NCBI RefSeq assembly: GCF_003065365.1
Contig: NZ_CP023276.1
Location: 1,178,001-1,242,000 of the forward strand
Length of the DNA stretch: 64,000 bases
Origin: Polynucleobacter difficilis
Lineage (GTDB): Bacteria > Pseudomonadota > Gammaproteobacteria > Burkholderiales > Burkholderiaceae
Direction of reading: 5' to 3'
Under the pieces are notes generated by a model. It was not told where the DNA came from and made no database searches. It was given only the letters and a program-made list of their open reading frames with translations. The position numbers were made by a program, and so were the translations under genes. This document shows positions 8,982 through 16,606 of this stretch, piece by piece (the first letter of the stretch is position 1; every line of letters starts with the position of its first letter).

Positions 8982-9458
8982 TCAGGCAAGTGCTTTCCCT
9001 GCATCAACTAAATCGGAGCGCCACCCTTTATTACGAACCTCACGTACGACGATTTTCTGGTTGATTAAGCGCTCAACCGCACTAATACGCGCCATTACTA
9101 AGCTAATCGCCTGATCTCCATCAGCATGCGCCATAAATAGCAGTCGAATCATCTTATCCGCCCATTTAGGCAATCGGCCATGTTTTTCCCAGCGGGCCAC
9201 TGTTTGAGCATCTACACCCATTAAGGCAGCCAAACTATTCTGGGACAAGAGCATTCCACCATTGCGGATATAGCGAAACTCTAGGCCAGTTAATGGCCCC
9301 GACTTACCAGTTAAGGCGCCGCAAATAGCCTGCGTTAATCCATCAATATCATGAATTGCTACGCCCTTGCCGTGCGGCGTCTTGCGAATTTCAAATCCAT
9401 TTTGGAGCCAAACGTTTTTTAGGCCGCCATCGGTGTAATGCAACATTTTCGTTTTCAT
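8982..9458 (-). CDS. HTH protein, probable antitoxin of a DUF4258 toxin-antitoxin pair
   Basis: This 158-aa protein has a Cro/C1-type helix-turn-helix at about residues 70-105 (LSQNSLAALMGVDAQTVARWEK) and an N-terminal part that may hold the partner. Its ATG overlaps the stop of the DUF4258 gene (ATGA, 9455-9458), as in toxin-first modules such as HigBA and MqsRA. The likely role is to bind the toxin and repress the shared promoter through the palindromes at 9765-9806. The Asp/Lys-rich C-terminus is unassigned. Antitoxin function is inferred from gene order, not tested. Confidence 0.65.
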   Translation of the reverse strand: MKTKMLHYTDGGLKNVWLQNGFEIRKTPHGKGVAIHDIDGLTQAICGALTGKSGPLTGLEFRYIRNGGMLLSQNSLAALMGVDAQTVARWEKHGRLPKWADKMIRLLFMAHADGDQAISLVMARISAVERLINQKIVVREVRNKGWRSDLVDAGKALA

Positions 9459-9757
9459 GAGACCCCAAAGACCGTAATCACAACTATTCCAACCGCCGGA
9501 AAATCAACATTAACAAGCGCTCCAATATTGCTACCTGCAATATATCGCTCCATCAAACAGGTAAGACCGCTATGCCTTAAGTCAGGCTCTGGTTCGCGAT
9601 TTAAGAGTCCCCGGCGCAAAACATCAAACAACATTGCGTTGGTAATCGCACGTTCGCGCATGCGGATACTTGCATGCTGGGTGATGGTGACATTTATAGA
9701 CTCCAGTGCGGCACGACGAATATGTTGCTGAATTTGAGGCCTACTCAGCCTAATCAA
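9455..9757 (-). CDS. DUF4258 domain protein, probable toxin
   Basis: This 100-aa basic protein has the DUF4258 signature: ITQHASIRMRERAIT (His and Arg/Glu positions), LLRRG-type turn, and a C-terminal strand VNVDFPAVGIVVITVFGV. DUF4258 proteins are often the first gene of two-gene modules with an HTH partner and are thought to be RelE/BrnT-like RNases. The reading frame opens with TTG; no ATG lies before Met32, which would remove part of the fold, so TTG is the likely but unproven start. Expression is probably autoregulated. Confidence 0.62.
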   Translation of the reverse strand: MIRLSRPQIQQHIRRAALESINVTITQHASIRMRERAITNAMLFDVLRRGLLNREPEPDLRHSGLTCLMERYIAGSNIGALVNVDFPAVGIVVITVFGVS

Positions 9758-9764
9758 ACCAGAT

Positions 9765-9806
9765 ACCTATCAAATTGATAGGTCTCCACAGTATATCAAA
9801 ATGATA
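9765..9806 (-). promoter_or_regulatory. Promoter and palindromic operators of the DUF4258-HTH module
   Basis: A perfect 19-base palindrome, ACCTATCAA-A-TTGATAGGT, lies at 9765-9783, and a second copy of its core, TATCA-AAA-TGATA, at 9794-9806. Read on the minus strand, TATACT at 9795-9790 is a good -10 box between and within these sites. The 26-base spacing of the palindrome centres and their position around the predicted start of transcription fit autorepression by the HTH partner. Confidence 0.7.
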
Positions 9807-9980
9807 GCTTGCACGCATAATGTGTATCGAGATGTGGTCAAAAGATAACTCGGTACGCAATTTTAAAGGCGAAAGTAAGCCTAACTGTAGAGTGGGTACA
9901 AAATGTAATCCCTACAATTCTCGAGGATTACGCAGTTCCATTGGTATCGCCAAGGCCTTGGAGCGTAGATAAAAAGACTA

Positions 9981-10391
9981 TTACTTTTTTTGAATTTCCT
10001 CTAAGGCCTTGTCTTTATCTTTGGCATCGGCATCGGATTCTTTCATCACCCTCTGAATCACAATCGCAGCAATTGCAAGCAGTAGCACTGCAGCGCTCTC
10101 GTAAATCAAATCGATCGTACTAATGCCTTTGCCTTGCAGAATAATAAGGCGGCACAGGGCTGTAATCGCAATAAAGATCGGAATGGTAATGGGAATCTTG
10201 TTGTATTTGTAGAAAGCTGCCACCATGCCGAGGACTTCGGCATAGATGAACATCAGCAACAGATCCGTTAAAGAAATCTTGCCATTGATGATCACGGTGT
10301 ACATCTCGATGCCGACGCTAATAATCGTAAAGATAGCGATCAAAATTAAGATGCCTTTTTCGGCAAGGGTAATTAAGTCATACATCTTCAT
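9981..10391 (-). CDS. PsiE-family membrane protein
   Basis: A 136-aa protein resembling phosphate-starvation-inducible PsiE: four hydrophobic helices (about 8-28, 38-62, 66-86, 92-112), the block LLMFIYAEVLGMVAAFYKYNKIP, and a charged C-terminal tail ending in EEIQKK. It starts 14 bases after the alternative oxidase stop in the same direction, implying co-transcription. PsiE is a poorly understood inner-membrane protein; here the link to AOX is the useful context. No Pho box was identified. Confidence 0.78.
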   Translation of the reverse strand: MKMYDLITLAEKGILILIAIFTIISVGIEMYTVIINGKISLTDLLLMFIYAEVLGMVAAFYKYNKIPITIPIFIAITALCRLIILQGKGISTIDLIYESAAVLLLAIAAIVIQRVMKESDADAKDKDKALEEIQKK

Positions 10392-10405
10392 TGCAGATCC
10401 TCGCC

Positions 10406-11023
10406 TTAGCTTAACTTTTGTTCGGGCTTGTCGTATTCGCTTGCAAAGGCATGGTTCGCATCACGATGCCCCGCTTCATCTTCGCGCACTACCAGCACGA
10501 CATCGCGCAAGGTTGCATTGGCTGGTAGCTTCCAGTAATCAATTGCAATTTGGGGGGCTGGAATATTGGGTGTTCTGCCTTCGTCTATCTCTTTTAAATA
10601 CTCGGTATAGGAATACACCGCCTCCTCTTCGAAGTAACCCACAATGCGGTGCGCGGTGCGTGGGAAAAAGACATAGATAAAGAAAAAGACATGCCAAAAA
10701 ATGGCTTGGGCAAAGAGAACCAAATAACGCTCGAACCGATTGGGTTTGGCAATTTCAATGAATGTCATCAAGTGCATCCGCTCGTTTTCAGCTTCTGCTA
10801 ATAGGGTCCGTATCTTGGGACCATAGCCATGGCGCATGCGGCGCAGGCTCATCAGGTGCGTCCACATACCAGCAACCATGCCGGGAACGCCGGCTACCGT
10901 CTCCAATACCACCGCACGATGACCGTAGCGTTTCTGAAAGAAGGTATCCGCAAAAAAGCGCATGCTTTTTGTAAAAGACAACGCAACCCTGTCGGACATC
11001 GTAATAACTTGGTAATGTTCCAT
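10406..11023 (-). CDS. aox: Alternative oxidase (cyanide-insensitive di-iron ubiquinol oxidase)
   Basis: About 205 aa from the ATG at 11023 (a TTG 12 bases upstream is possible). All six di-iron ligands of the AOX family are present: Glu in VLETVAG (41), Glu and His in NERMH (81, 84), Glu in FEEEAV (134), and Glu and His in REDEAGH (183, 186). The family context blocks AENERMHLM and YFEEEAVYSYT are intact. AOX is a peripheral inner-membrane enzyme that oxidises ubiquinol and reduces oxygen to water without proton pumping. It is followed closely by a psiE gene. AOX is common in mitochondria and rare in bacteria. Confidence 0.93.
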   Translation of the reverse strand: MEHYQVITMSDRVALSFTKSMRFFADTFFQKRYGHRAVVLETVAGVPGMVAGMWTHLMSLRRMRHGYGPKIRTLLAEAENERMHLMTFIEIAKPNRFERYLVLFAQAIFWHVFFFIYVFFPRTAHRIVGYFEEEAVYSYTEYLKEIDEGRTPNIPAPQIAIDYWKLPANATLRDVVLVVREDEAGHRDANHAFASEYDKPEQKLS

Positions 11024-11134
11024 GCAATCGGCCAAATCTATAGGTATTAAGGTAAGACCTTATCGTATTGGAAACGAGGTATTTCTGTTTGCAGGAGTTG
11101 AAATCAGCATTTTTAATCCATTTAAACGGGTTTT

Positions 11135-11527
11135 CTAACTCAATAGCGGCTGTATGAATGCAAACCACCCGCCCACGAGTAGCAAAACTAAGCTGACGAA
11201 GTAGATGTGCAGTGATGTCCGGCGCGTACTGAGGCAAGCCTTGCGTAAATCTGGATCGACGGGGCATGGGGCATAGCGATTACGCCATTGCATGAGTCCG
11301 CCCGCCACCATCAAGACGCTACTGAGCAGGAAAATCGCCTCCTTGTGTTCGCTAATCCACACAATTTGGGGAAACACGGCGACCAAAGAAGCCAGTGCAG
11401 CACCAGCACCCAGACTGACCAGCAGCGCAGGCAGCGCGCAGCACACTAAGGTGCTAGTACTCGCAAAGAGGCTAAGTAATGAGCTGATGTACGGCGTTTT
11501 TACATCAGGCGAGCCATCCGCGCTCAT
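11135..11527 (-). CDS. MerT-like membrane protein (putative metal transporter)
   Basis: A 130-aa protein with three hydrophobic segments (about 13-50, 62-80, 105-127). A vicinal Cys pair (C29-C30 in LVCCALPALLVSLGAG) lies in the first helix and a second pair (C88, C98) in the loop after helix two, the arrangement seen in MerT mercuric transporters. Its ATG overlaps the stop of the MerP-like gene (ATGA), so the two are coupled as MerT and MerP functionally are. No merA or merR is nearby, so the metal may not be mercury. It ends the five-gene operon. Confidence 0.6.
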   Translation of the reverse strand: MSADGSPDVKTPYISSLLSLFASTSTLVCCALPALLVSLGAGAALASLVAVFPQIVWISEHKEAIFLLSSVLMVAGGLMQWRNRYAPCPVDPDLRKACLSTRRTSLHIYFVSLVLLLVGGWFAFIQPLLS

Positions 11528-11850
11528 TTCTTGCCTTTCATTTGCTCTCTAAACTGCGCAACGGTCTGCGGAATAGTTTCCACTTTAGTTACGTCATAGC
11601 CCGAGTCAATGATTTCTTGACGAATCTCTTTTTCATTGAGGGTCTTCCCTTCTTTCGGCTCCACCACTACTACTTTATTTTTGAGATCCACCAATACAGC
11701 TTTGGTCTCATCCATCTTCAGTAAGCTCTTTTCAATGCCTTGGGCGCAAAAGGAGCAGACCATGCCATTGACACTCACTTTCATGCTGGCAAGGCTTGCC
11801 TGACTTAAGCCCATCAATACGATTACAAATACAAAGTTCAGTAGTTTCAT
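11524..11850 (-). CDS. Periplasmic heavy-metal-associated (HMA, MerP-like) protein
   Basis: A 108-aa protein with a signal peptide (MKLLNFVFVIVLMGLSQASLA) and an HMA ferredoxin-like fold: KVSVNGMVCSFCAQGIEKSL with a C-x-x-C metal site, then the DLKNKVVVVEPKEG and SGYDVTKVE strands. A longer basic tail follows (FREQMKGKK). It would bind a soft metal ion in the periplasm and pass it to the MerT-like protein encoded next. An in-frame ATG at 11859 is an alternative start. Copper and mercury are both plausible. Confidence 0.82.
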   Translation of the reverse strand: MKLLNFVFVIVLMGLSQASLASMKVSVNGMVCSFCAQGIEKSLLKMDETKAVLVDLKNKVVVVEPKEGKTLNEKEIRQEIIDSGYDVTKVETIPQTVAQFREQMKGKK

Positions 11851-11860
11851 GATGTTCATC

Positions 11861-12511
11861 CTAATAGTTGTACATAAAATTAAAACGCGGCTGACCCGAT
11901 AAATTGGCGCCGAGCTCAACAAAGTAGCGATTGTGAATAACCCGAAGCATGGGTGTAAATTCATACTGATTCGATACGAAGGTCATGCGTCTGGCTTCAA
12001 TTACAAGCCAAGGCTGTGGCTGGTCGTAATCCACCTCATAAAACGATGCCCCAAGCCGTGCCGTGGTGATGTTGCTAGTTGCCCCTTGCGCCGCATATAC
12101 GCGGGCAGATGCCATCGAGTAAAGGCGGGTAGTTTCATAATCAACCTGCAGGCCAGGTGAGGCCATTGCTTTTGACCCCCCAAAGGTACTGCCAGTAGTT
12201 GAGCCCAGTCCGCCAATAAACCAGATATTGGCCTGCGCATTGGGAAGATTCCAGCGCGCTACTTTCCGGGTATAAACCACCTCGGTATTTTGCTGACGCT
12301 TGGAATAATCGTCGGTTTGCATGGCACTGGCCGAAAAACCAATGGCGTCATTGGCGGTCGTTGCGTAGTTAAAGGAAAACTCTTGATAGGTTTTACTAAA
12401 GTCCCCCATGAACATCCAGCTATTTTTAAAGCCCATGGGGGCAGCATACGACTGCCCAGCCAGACCAAACAGGGTGAGCATTACTCCACTAATTTTGGGG
12501 AGTAAGTTCAT
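11861..12511 (-). CDS. Putative outer-membrane beta-barrel protein of the metal operon
   Basis: This 216-aa protein has a signal peptide ending near GQSYAAPMG, then alternating hydrophobic/polar strands rich in Tyr, Phe, Ser and Gly, and a C-terminal aromatic strand (FNFMYNY) as in outer-membrane barrels. I do not recognise a named family. It overlaps the CusF-like gene upstream by 4 bases and is followed 11 bases later by the MerP-like gene. It may be a sensor or pore for the metal handled by the operon; that is inference. Confidence 0.55.
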   Translation of the reverse strand: MNLLPKISGVMLTLFGLAGQSYAAPMGFKNSWMFMGDFSKTYQEFSFNYATTANDAIGFSASAMQTDDYSKRQQNTEVVYTRKVARWNLPNAQANIWFIGGLGSTTGSTFGGSKAMASPGLQVDYETTRLYSMASARVYAAQGATSNITTARLGASFYEVDYDQPQPWLVIEARRMTFVSNQYEFTPMLRVIHNRYFVELGANLSGQPRFNFMYNY

Positions 12512-12789
12512 TTCAGTTTTTCCATCGTGGTGATGTCCAGAGTCCCATCCACTACCTTGATCTGAAAGCGCACCTTATCGCCCGGCTTATATAAGTCGAC
12601 ATTGAGGCCGCTGCTAATGCCAAACGGCATGGTCATGGCATGCATTTTGATACTAGGAATGTATTCGTGCTTCATCACGATTCGGTTACGCGCAGTATCA
12701 ATGCGGACAATTTCCCCATTGACCCACTCCACAGCCAGAACAGCATAGGACGATAAAACACACAGTAAAGCAATAACGATTTTTTTCAT
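12508..12789 (-). CDS. CusF-like periplasmic copper-binding protein
   Basis: A 93-aa protein with signal peptide (cut near SYAVLA) and a CusF-type OB fold. The metal segment is KHEYIPSIKMHAMTMPF: the M-T-M pair and the preceding His are kept, but the Trp that shields Cu(I) in E. coli CusF is replaced by Met. The C-terminal block PGDKVRFQIKVVDG fits the family. The ATG at 12789 with GGAG upstream is preferred to a TTG at 12801. It is second in the metal operon and indicates Cu(I) or Ag(I) as a substrate. Confidence 0.82.
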   Translation of the reverse strand: MKKIVIALLCVLSSYAVLAVEWVNGEIVRIDTARNRIVMKHEYIPSIKMHAMTMPFGISSGLNVDLYKPGDKVRFQIKVVDGTLDITTMEKLK

Positions 12790-12843
12790 GTCAGACTCCA
12801 AAGAAAGTGATGCCCTAAAAATGGGCGGACTAATCCTAAGGAG

Positions 12844-13209
12844 TTACAGAATGGGTGGCTTAATGAAGCCGGAGAGGTCGGCGCTGACTAAAGTTTGCGT
12901 GACATGGGTCACGCTTTGCGTGAGGTGATCGGCAGTGATCAACAGGATTGCATCGCCTGTAAGACCAAAAGCCATGCACAGTGGACAAGCATTGCAGTTA
13001 CGTTGAGTATCGACAACAACAGTATCGGACTCCTGTGTTCCGATAGCGCTCACCTCTTGGTGGCAGGCATGATTGACAGATGATTTGACATGGACCGATA
13101 CAGGTGCAATCGAAGGCACTTGCTGCATTTGCAAATCCATACTGAGGGACGCCATGGCCTGCATGGGCACCAATAGGACTAGCAAGAGACTGATCAATCT
13201 TTTTACCAT
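12844..13209 (-). CDS. Secreted Cys/His-containing protein, first gene of the metal operon
   Basis: A 121-aa protein with a signal peptide (MVKRLISLLLVLLVPMQAMA), a His-Cys-His trio (HACH at 48-51) and the cluster CNACPLCMAFG (Cys 72, 75, 78). This arrangement resembles short copper-associated DUF2946-like proteins, but I cannot assign a family firmly. It opens the operon; the next start is 54 bases downstream. Metal capture in the periplasm is plausible from the residues. An AGGATTT site precedes the ATG. Confidence 0.55.
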   Translation of the reverse strand: MVKRLISLLLVLLVPMQAMASLSMDLQMQQVPSIAPVSVHVKSSVNHACHQEVSAIGTQESDTVVVDTQRNCNACPLCMAFGLTGDAILLITADHLTQSVTHVTQTLVSADLSGFIKPPIL

Positions 13210-13303
13210 GGCTAAATCCTAGCACTTTTCAGAAATATTGGTCTGTGTGCAATGAAACAGACCTTGCTGAGCTAATTTACAGCGCTTATACCCCAGATTT
13301 AAC

Positions 13304-13924
13304 TCAGTTATTACCCAGGAGTGATTTGATGGGTATTAACTTTTCCAGCTCATCGATGTTGGTATAGCCCGTTACCGGCATAAAGCTTTTGGGTGAAAAA
13401 TTCTTCTCGCCAATCAACATGGCAGGTACGCCCTGAAAGCCGTTTGCCTTGAACTCTTCCTCATCCGCAATCGCTTGCTTAGTCACTACCCCATCATCAA
13501 AGGCTTCGCGGAGGGCATTGGGATCGATACCAACTTGCTCAGCCAGCGTAATGATTTCATCTTCATTGCTGATGTTGCCGCCCTGACTAAATACTGCCTT
13601 AAAGATAGCTAATGCCAGTTGCAATGATTTGCCGTGCTTATTGGCAAAACAAACACTCTCTTGTGCCAACCAGGTGTAAGTCAAAAAAGCAGGAGTAGCT
13701 AGTGCCAGCTTTTCTTCTTGAACAATCGGCTCCAGCGATGCTTGCTGCAATTTATTTAGGTAGGAATCCGATGGCGGCATTGTGCCAATCGTGGGGGTCA
13801 ATTCAATCGCCCGCCAAATAATCTCAATACCGTCTTGATAACGCTCCTTCAACTTGGCCAGCGCCACAGTCTGAAGATAAGAGTAAGGGCACTCAAAATC
13901 ACCCCAAATTTGTATCTGAATCAT
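13304..13924 (-). CDS. DsbA-family oxidoreductase (FrnE-like)
   Basis: A 206-aa cytoplasmic thioredoxin-fold protein. The N-terminal strand IQIWGDFECPYSYLQ holds a C-x-x-S active site (C12), typical of the FrnE/2-hydroxychromene isomerase branch of DsbA proteins, and the C-terminal cis-Pro block FQGVPAMLIG is present. No signal peptide. The ATG at 13924 matches family starts; the frame extends upstream without support. It stands 95 bases before the metal operon on the same strand and may contribute thiol chemistry, though the link is only positional. Confidence 0.8.
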   Translation of the reverse strand: MIQIQIWGDFECPYSYLQTVALAKLKERYQDGIEIIWRAIELTPTIGTMPPSDSYLNKLQQASLEPIVQEEKLALATPAFLTYTWLAQESVCFANKHGKSLQLALAIFKAVFSQGGNISNEDEIITLAEQVGIDPNALREAFDDGVVTKQAIADEEEFKANGFQGVPAMLIGEKNFSPKSFMPVTGYTNIDELEKLIPIKSLLGNN

Positions 13925-13990
13925 AGTGTTATACGTTAATCCCATCAAGGAGAAGCAGAATCAAATACAAAGCAGTTCAAGACTGATCAA

Positions 13991-14013
13991 AAAAGGAGTC
14001 GCCCGCAGGCGAC
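13991..14013 (-). terminator. Left-pointing terminator-like hairpin without an obvious gene
   Basis: GTCGCC (13998-14003), loop CGCA, GGCGAC (14008-14013). Read on the minus strand the stem is followed by a run of six U-coding bases, the form of an intrinsic terminator. No minus-strand gene lies between it and 14206, so it may end a small RNA or a spurious transcript, or be a remnant of a lost gene. Confidence 0.55.
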
Positions 14014-14206
14014 CATAAAGCAAGGAGATATGAGTTTGCACTCTTATAGTAATTTAGGTATAAGACTACTACCAAAAGGGGTTTTTGTAACAAAATTTAC
14101 GTCATCAGCTTAGCTTGATCTTTTTTTGGCATTCTTTTTGAATCATCCCTAAGCAAATACTTCGGATGCCAGCGATACCAATACTTTCTAAGAACACTTT
14201 TCCTAA

Positions 14207-14734
14207 ATGCAGCCGCTTAACCCATTCAATAAGCCCACTTCAACAGAGCCGCCGGATCAGCATGGAGCCACCAATCGCGTCATGACCTGCCTTTGCCTTT
14301 TGCTGAGCGGCGGCCTGCTAGGTCAGTTACTCAGCATTATTGTTGTGCGCATTGCCTCTAGTGATATCCAAGCGGGAGGCATGCTAGCGGACATCATTAC
14401 GCAATACTTGGCTAACTATTTTTTGGGGATCGCTTTTATTGTCCTCAGCGTCTCGAATTTACTTATTAAGCGAGGCCTTGTGGAATACAAACGATTGCGC
14501 CTGCCCGCTATTGTTTTGGCGATCTCGACTGCCATCGTGGCGTTTATGTTGATTCCCCGCATGGATTATCTTCGTGAGACCGCCTTACAAGATGGACTTC
14601 CCGTTCTCTTTTCGGATTCAGCGGCGTACTTTACAACTTTAGCTGCACTGGCAACTAGCCTTCTCTTGATTCAGTTAGCGAGTGGCGGCGTGCTGGTATG
14701 GCGACAGCTCAATCCCAAAAAATCAGCGAACTAA
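14207..14734 (+). CDS. Four-helix membrane protein of unknown function
   Basis: A 175-aa protein with a polar N-terminus (about 25 aa) and four hydrophobic helices at roughly 26-48, 60-82, 98-116 and 138-160. The helices separate a charged loop (KRGLVEYKRLRLPA) and a short periplasmic stretch (RMDYLRETALQDG). I recognise no named family; it resembles small DUF4149-type membrane proteins in size and topology only. It is convergent with the ABC transporter gene. The ATG at 14207 lacks a strong ribosome site. Confidence 0.6.
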   Translation: MQPLNPFNKPTSTEPPDQHGATNRVMTCLCLLLSGGLLGQLLSIIVVRIASSDIQAGGMLADIITQYLANYFLGIAFIVLSVSNLLIKRGLVEYKRLRLPAIVLAISTAIVAFMLIPRMDYLRETALQDGLPVLFSDSAAYFTTLAALATSLLLIQLASGGVLVWRQLNPKKSAN

Positions 14735-14782
14735 TTTATCGCTAAGGAATTTATCGTTTTATTGCTGGTTTTAAGCTGGCTC

Positions 14783-16546
14783 TTATGCAAATTGCAAGTC
14801 GGCCAAGCGTGCATACAATCCACCTTGCTGAATTAAATCAGCATGACTGCCCTGCTCTACGATCCGCCCTTCCTCTAAAACCAAGATCGAATCTGCGCGC
14901 AGTACCGTCGCTAAGCGGTGGGCGATGGTAAGCGACGTTCTTCCTGGGAGTACGCTATCCAATGCCAGCTGCACTTCCCGCTCAGATTCTGCGTCAAGGG
15001 CGCTGGTTGCCTCATCCAAGAGCAAGATGGGTGGGTTCTTCAATATCGCCCTGGCAATGGAGATCCGCTGCTTTTGTCCGCCAGACAAGCGCACGCCGCG
15101 CTCCCCTAGAAAACTAGCGTAGCCTTGGGGCAAGGCAGAAATAAAACCATCGGCATGCGCCGTTTTTGCAGCTGCAATTACCTCTTCATCGCTTGCATCC
15201 AATTTTCCATAGCGAATGTTTTCCATGGCACTGGATGCAAAGATGACGGGCTCTTGCGGAACGATACCGATTAAATTGCGCAACTCGCTAACGGGCCATT
15301 GGGTAATGTCCTGTCCCAAAATGGCAATCTGCCCAGCCGTCGGCGCATAAAAGCGTAAGAGCAGCGCAAACAAGGTGCTTTTACCAGCGCCGGATGGACC
15401 TACTAGCGCATACCGAGCGCCTTGGGGCACAGCAAAGGAAAGGTGATTAATGGCCATAAAGTCAGGGCGAGATGAATAAGCAAATGACACGTCCTGGAAT
15501 GCCACCGCATCGGACTGATCTACTGCTCTGGATGGCGATATGATTAATTCTTGGCCTGCAGCAGTGTTACCATAAACCAAGTCGGGCGGCGCTTGCATTA
15601 ATTCCACCAAGCGCTCCATGGCGCCAGCAGCACGCTGCAAATCACCCCAGGTCTCGGATAACGCGCCAATCGATCCGGCGATCAATACGGCATAGAGTAC
15701 AAATTGGGTTAGCTCGCCTAAGGTCATTACGCCAGCAGTCACCTGCTGCGCTCCAATCCACAGCACAAACACAATTACGCCAAAGGACATCACAATTGCC
15801 ATGGCAGTTAATACTGAGCGCATGGTGATGCGTTTCTTCGCTTCCACAAAGGCAGTTTCTACTGCAGCATTGAAACGTTGCTGTTCATGCGGCTCACGCG
15901 TAAATGCTTGCACCGTAGTGATGGCATTCAGAACCTCTCCAGCCATAGCACTGGTATCGGCGACCTTATCTTGACTGGTACGCGACATTTTTCGTACGCG
16001 GCGGCCTAGCGCCCAGAGCGGCAAGACAATGATGGCAAGCAGCACAATCATCACGCCCGCGAGCCAAGCACTCGTCACCAGCATCATGGTCATACCACCA
16101 ATCAACATGACTAAGCTGCGGAGTGCCATGGATATGCTCGAGCCTACCAAGGTTTGCACTAAGGTTGTGTCGCTCGTTAAGCGCGATAAGACTTCCCCGG
16201 TTTGCAGGGTCTCAAAGTAACGGGGGCTTTGCCGTAAGACGTTTTCAAAAACGCGTTGCCGAATATCAGCAACAACTCGCTCACCTAACCATGACATCAT
16301 ATAAAAGCGACTGGCGGTCATCACCGCCAAGAACGCCGCCAATAACAATAAGTAGATGAACTGCAGATCAATCGCATCACTGGTTAAGCCAGTGTCAACC
16401 ACCCCTCGGAAGGCCAGCGGTACCGCCAGGGTCGCTGCTGCCGCTAACAACAGAAAAAGGCAGGCCAATATCCACTGGATTCGGTAGCGGGATAGAACAC
16501 GGTAATCGCGAAGCCAGCGGGTCAAGCTATTGAGTTTGGATGCCAT
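14783..16546 (-). CDS. ABC exporter, fused permease and ATPase (MsbA/LmrA type)
   Basis: A 587-aa half-transporter with six membrane helices in residues about 20-310 and an ATPase domain after residue 340. Visible are Walker A GPSGAGKST, the Q loop, signature LSGGQKQRIS, Walker B ILLLDEATSALD and the switch His in TIAHRL. It would act as a homodimer in the inner membrane. The substrate is not shown; lipid A (MsbA) and drugs are both possible. It begins about 60 bases after the Tgl-like gene stops, same strand, so co-transcription is possible. Confidence 0.9.
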   Translation of the reverse strand: MASKLNSLTRWLRDYRVLSRYRIQWILACLFLLLAAAATLAVPLAFRGVVDTGLTSDAIDLQFIYLLLLAAFLAVMTASRFYMMSWLGERVVADIRQRVFENVLRQSPRYFETLQTGEVLSRLTSDTTLVQTLVGSSISMALRSLVMLIGGMTMMLVTSAWLAGVMIVLLAIIVLPLWALGRRVRKMSRTSQDKVADTSAMAGEVLNAITTVQAFTREPHEQQRFNAAVETAFVEAKKRITMRSVLTAMAIVMSFGVIVFVLWIGAQQVTAGVMTLGELTQFVLYAVLIAGSIGALSETWGDLQRAAGAMERLVELMQAPPDLVYGNTAAGQELIISPSRAVDQSDAVAFQDVSFAYSSRPDFMAINHLSFAVPQGARYALVGPSGAGKSTLFALLLRFYAPTAGQIAILGQDITQWPVSELRNLIGIVPQEPVIFASSAMENIRYGKLDASDEEVIAAAKTAHADGFISALPQGYASFLGERGVRLSGGQKQRISIARAILKNPPILLLDEATSALDAESEREVQLALDSVLPGRTSLTIAHRLATVLRADSILVLEEGRIVEQGSHADLIQQGGLYARLADLQFA

Positions 16547-16606
16547 AGAAGGCGAGTGTAAGTGATATCACCAGCCTAGGTTGATTTCAGGGCGAAATCA
16601 ATACTG

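Noticed and set aside
9807..9980. Gene remnant or tRNA in the gap before psiE
   Set aside because: Short open stretches exist but no ribosome site, family match or cloverleaf could be made.
11135..11850. Mercury-resistance (mer) operon
   Set aside because: MerT- and MerP-like genes are present, but there is no merA, merR or merB, and the CusF-like gene points to copper; only MerT/MerP-like names are used.
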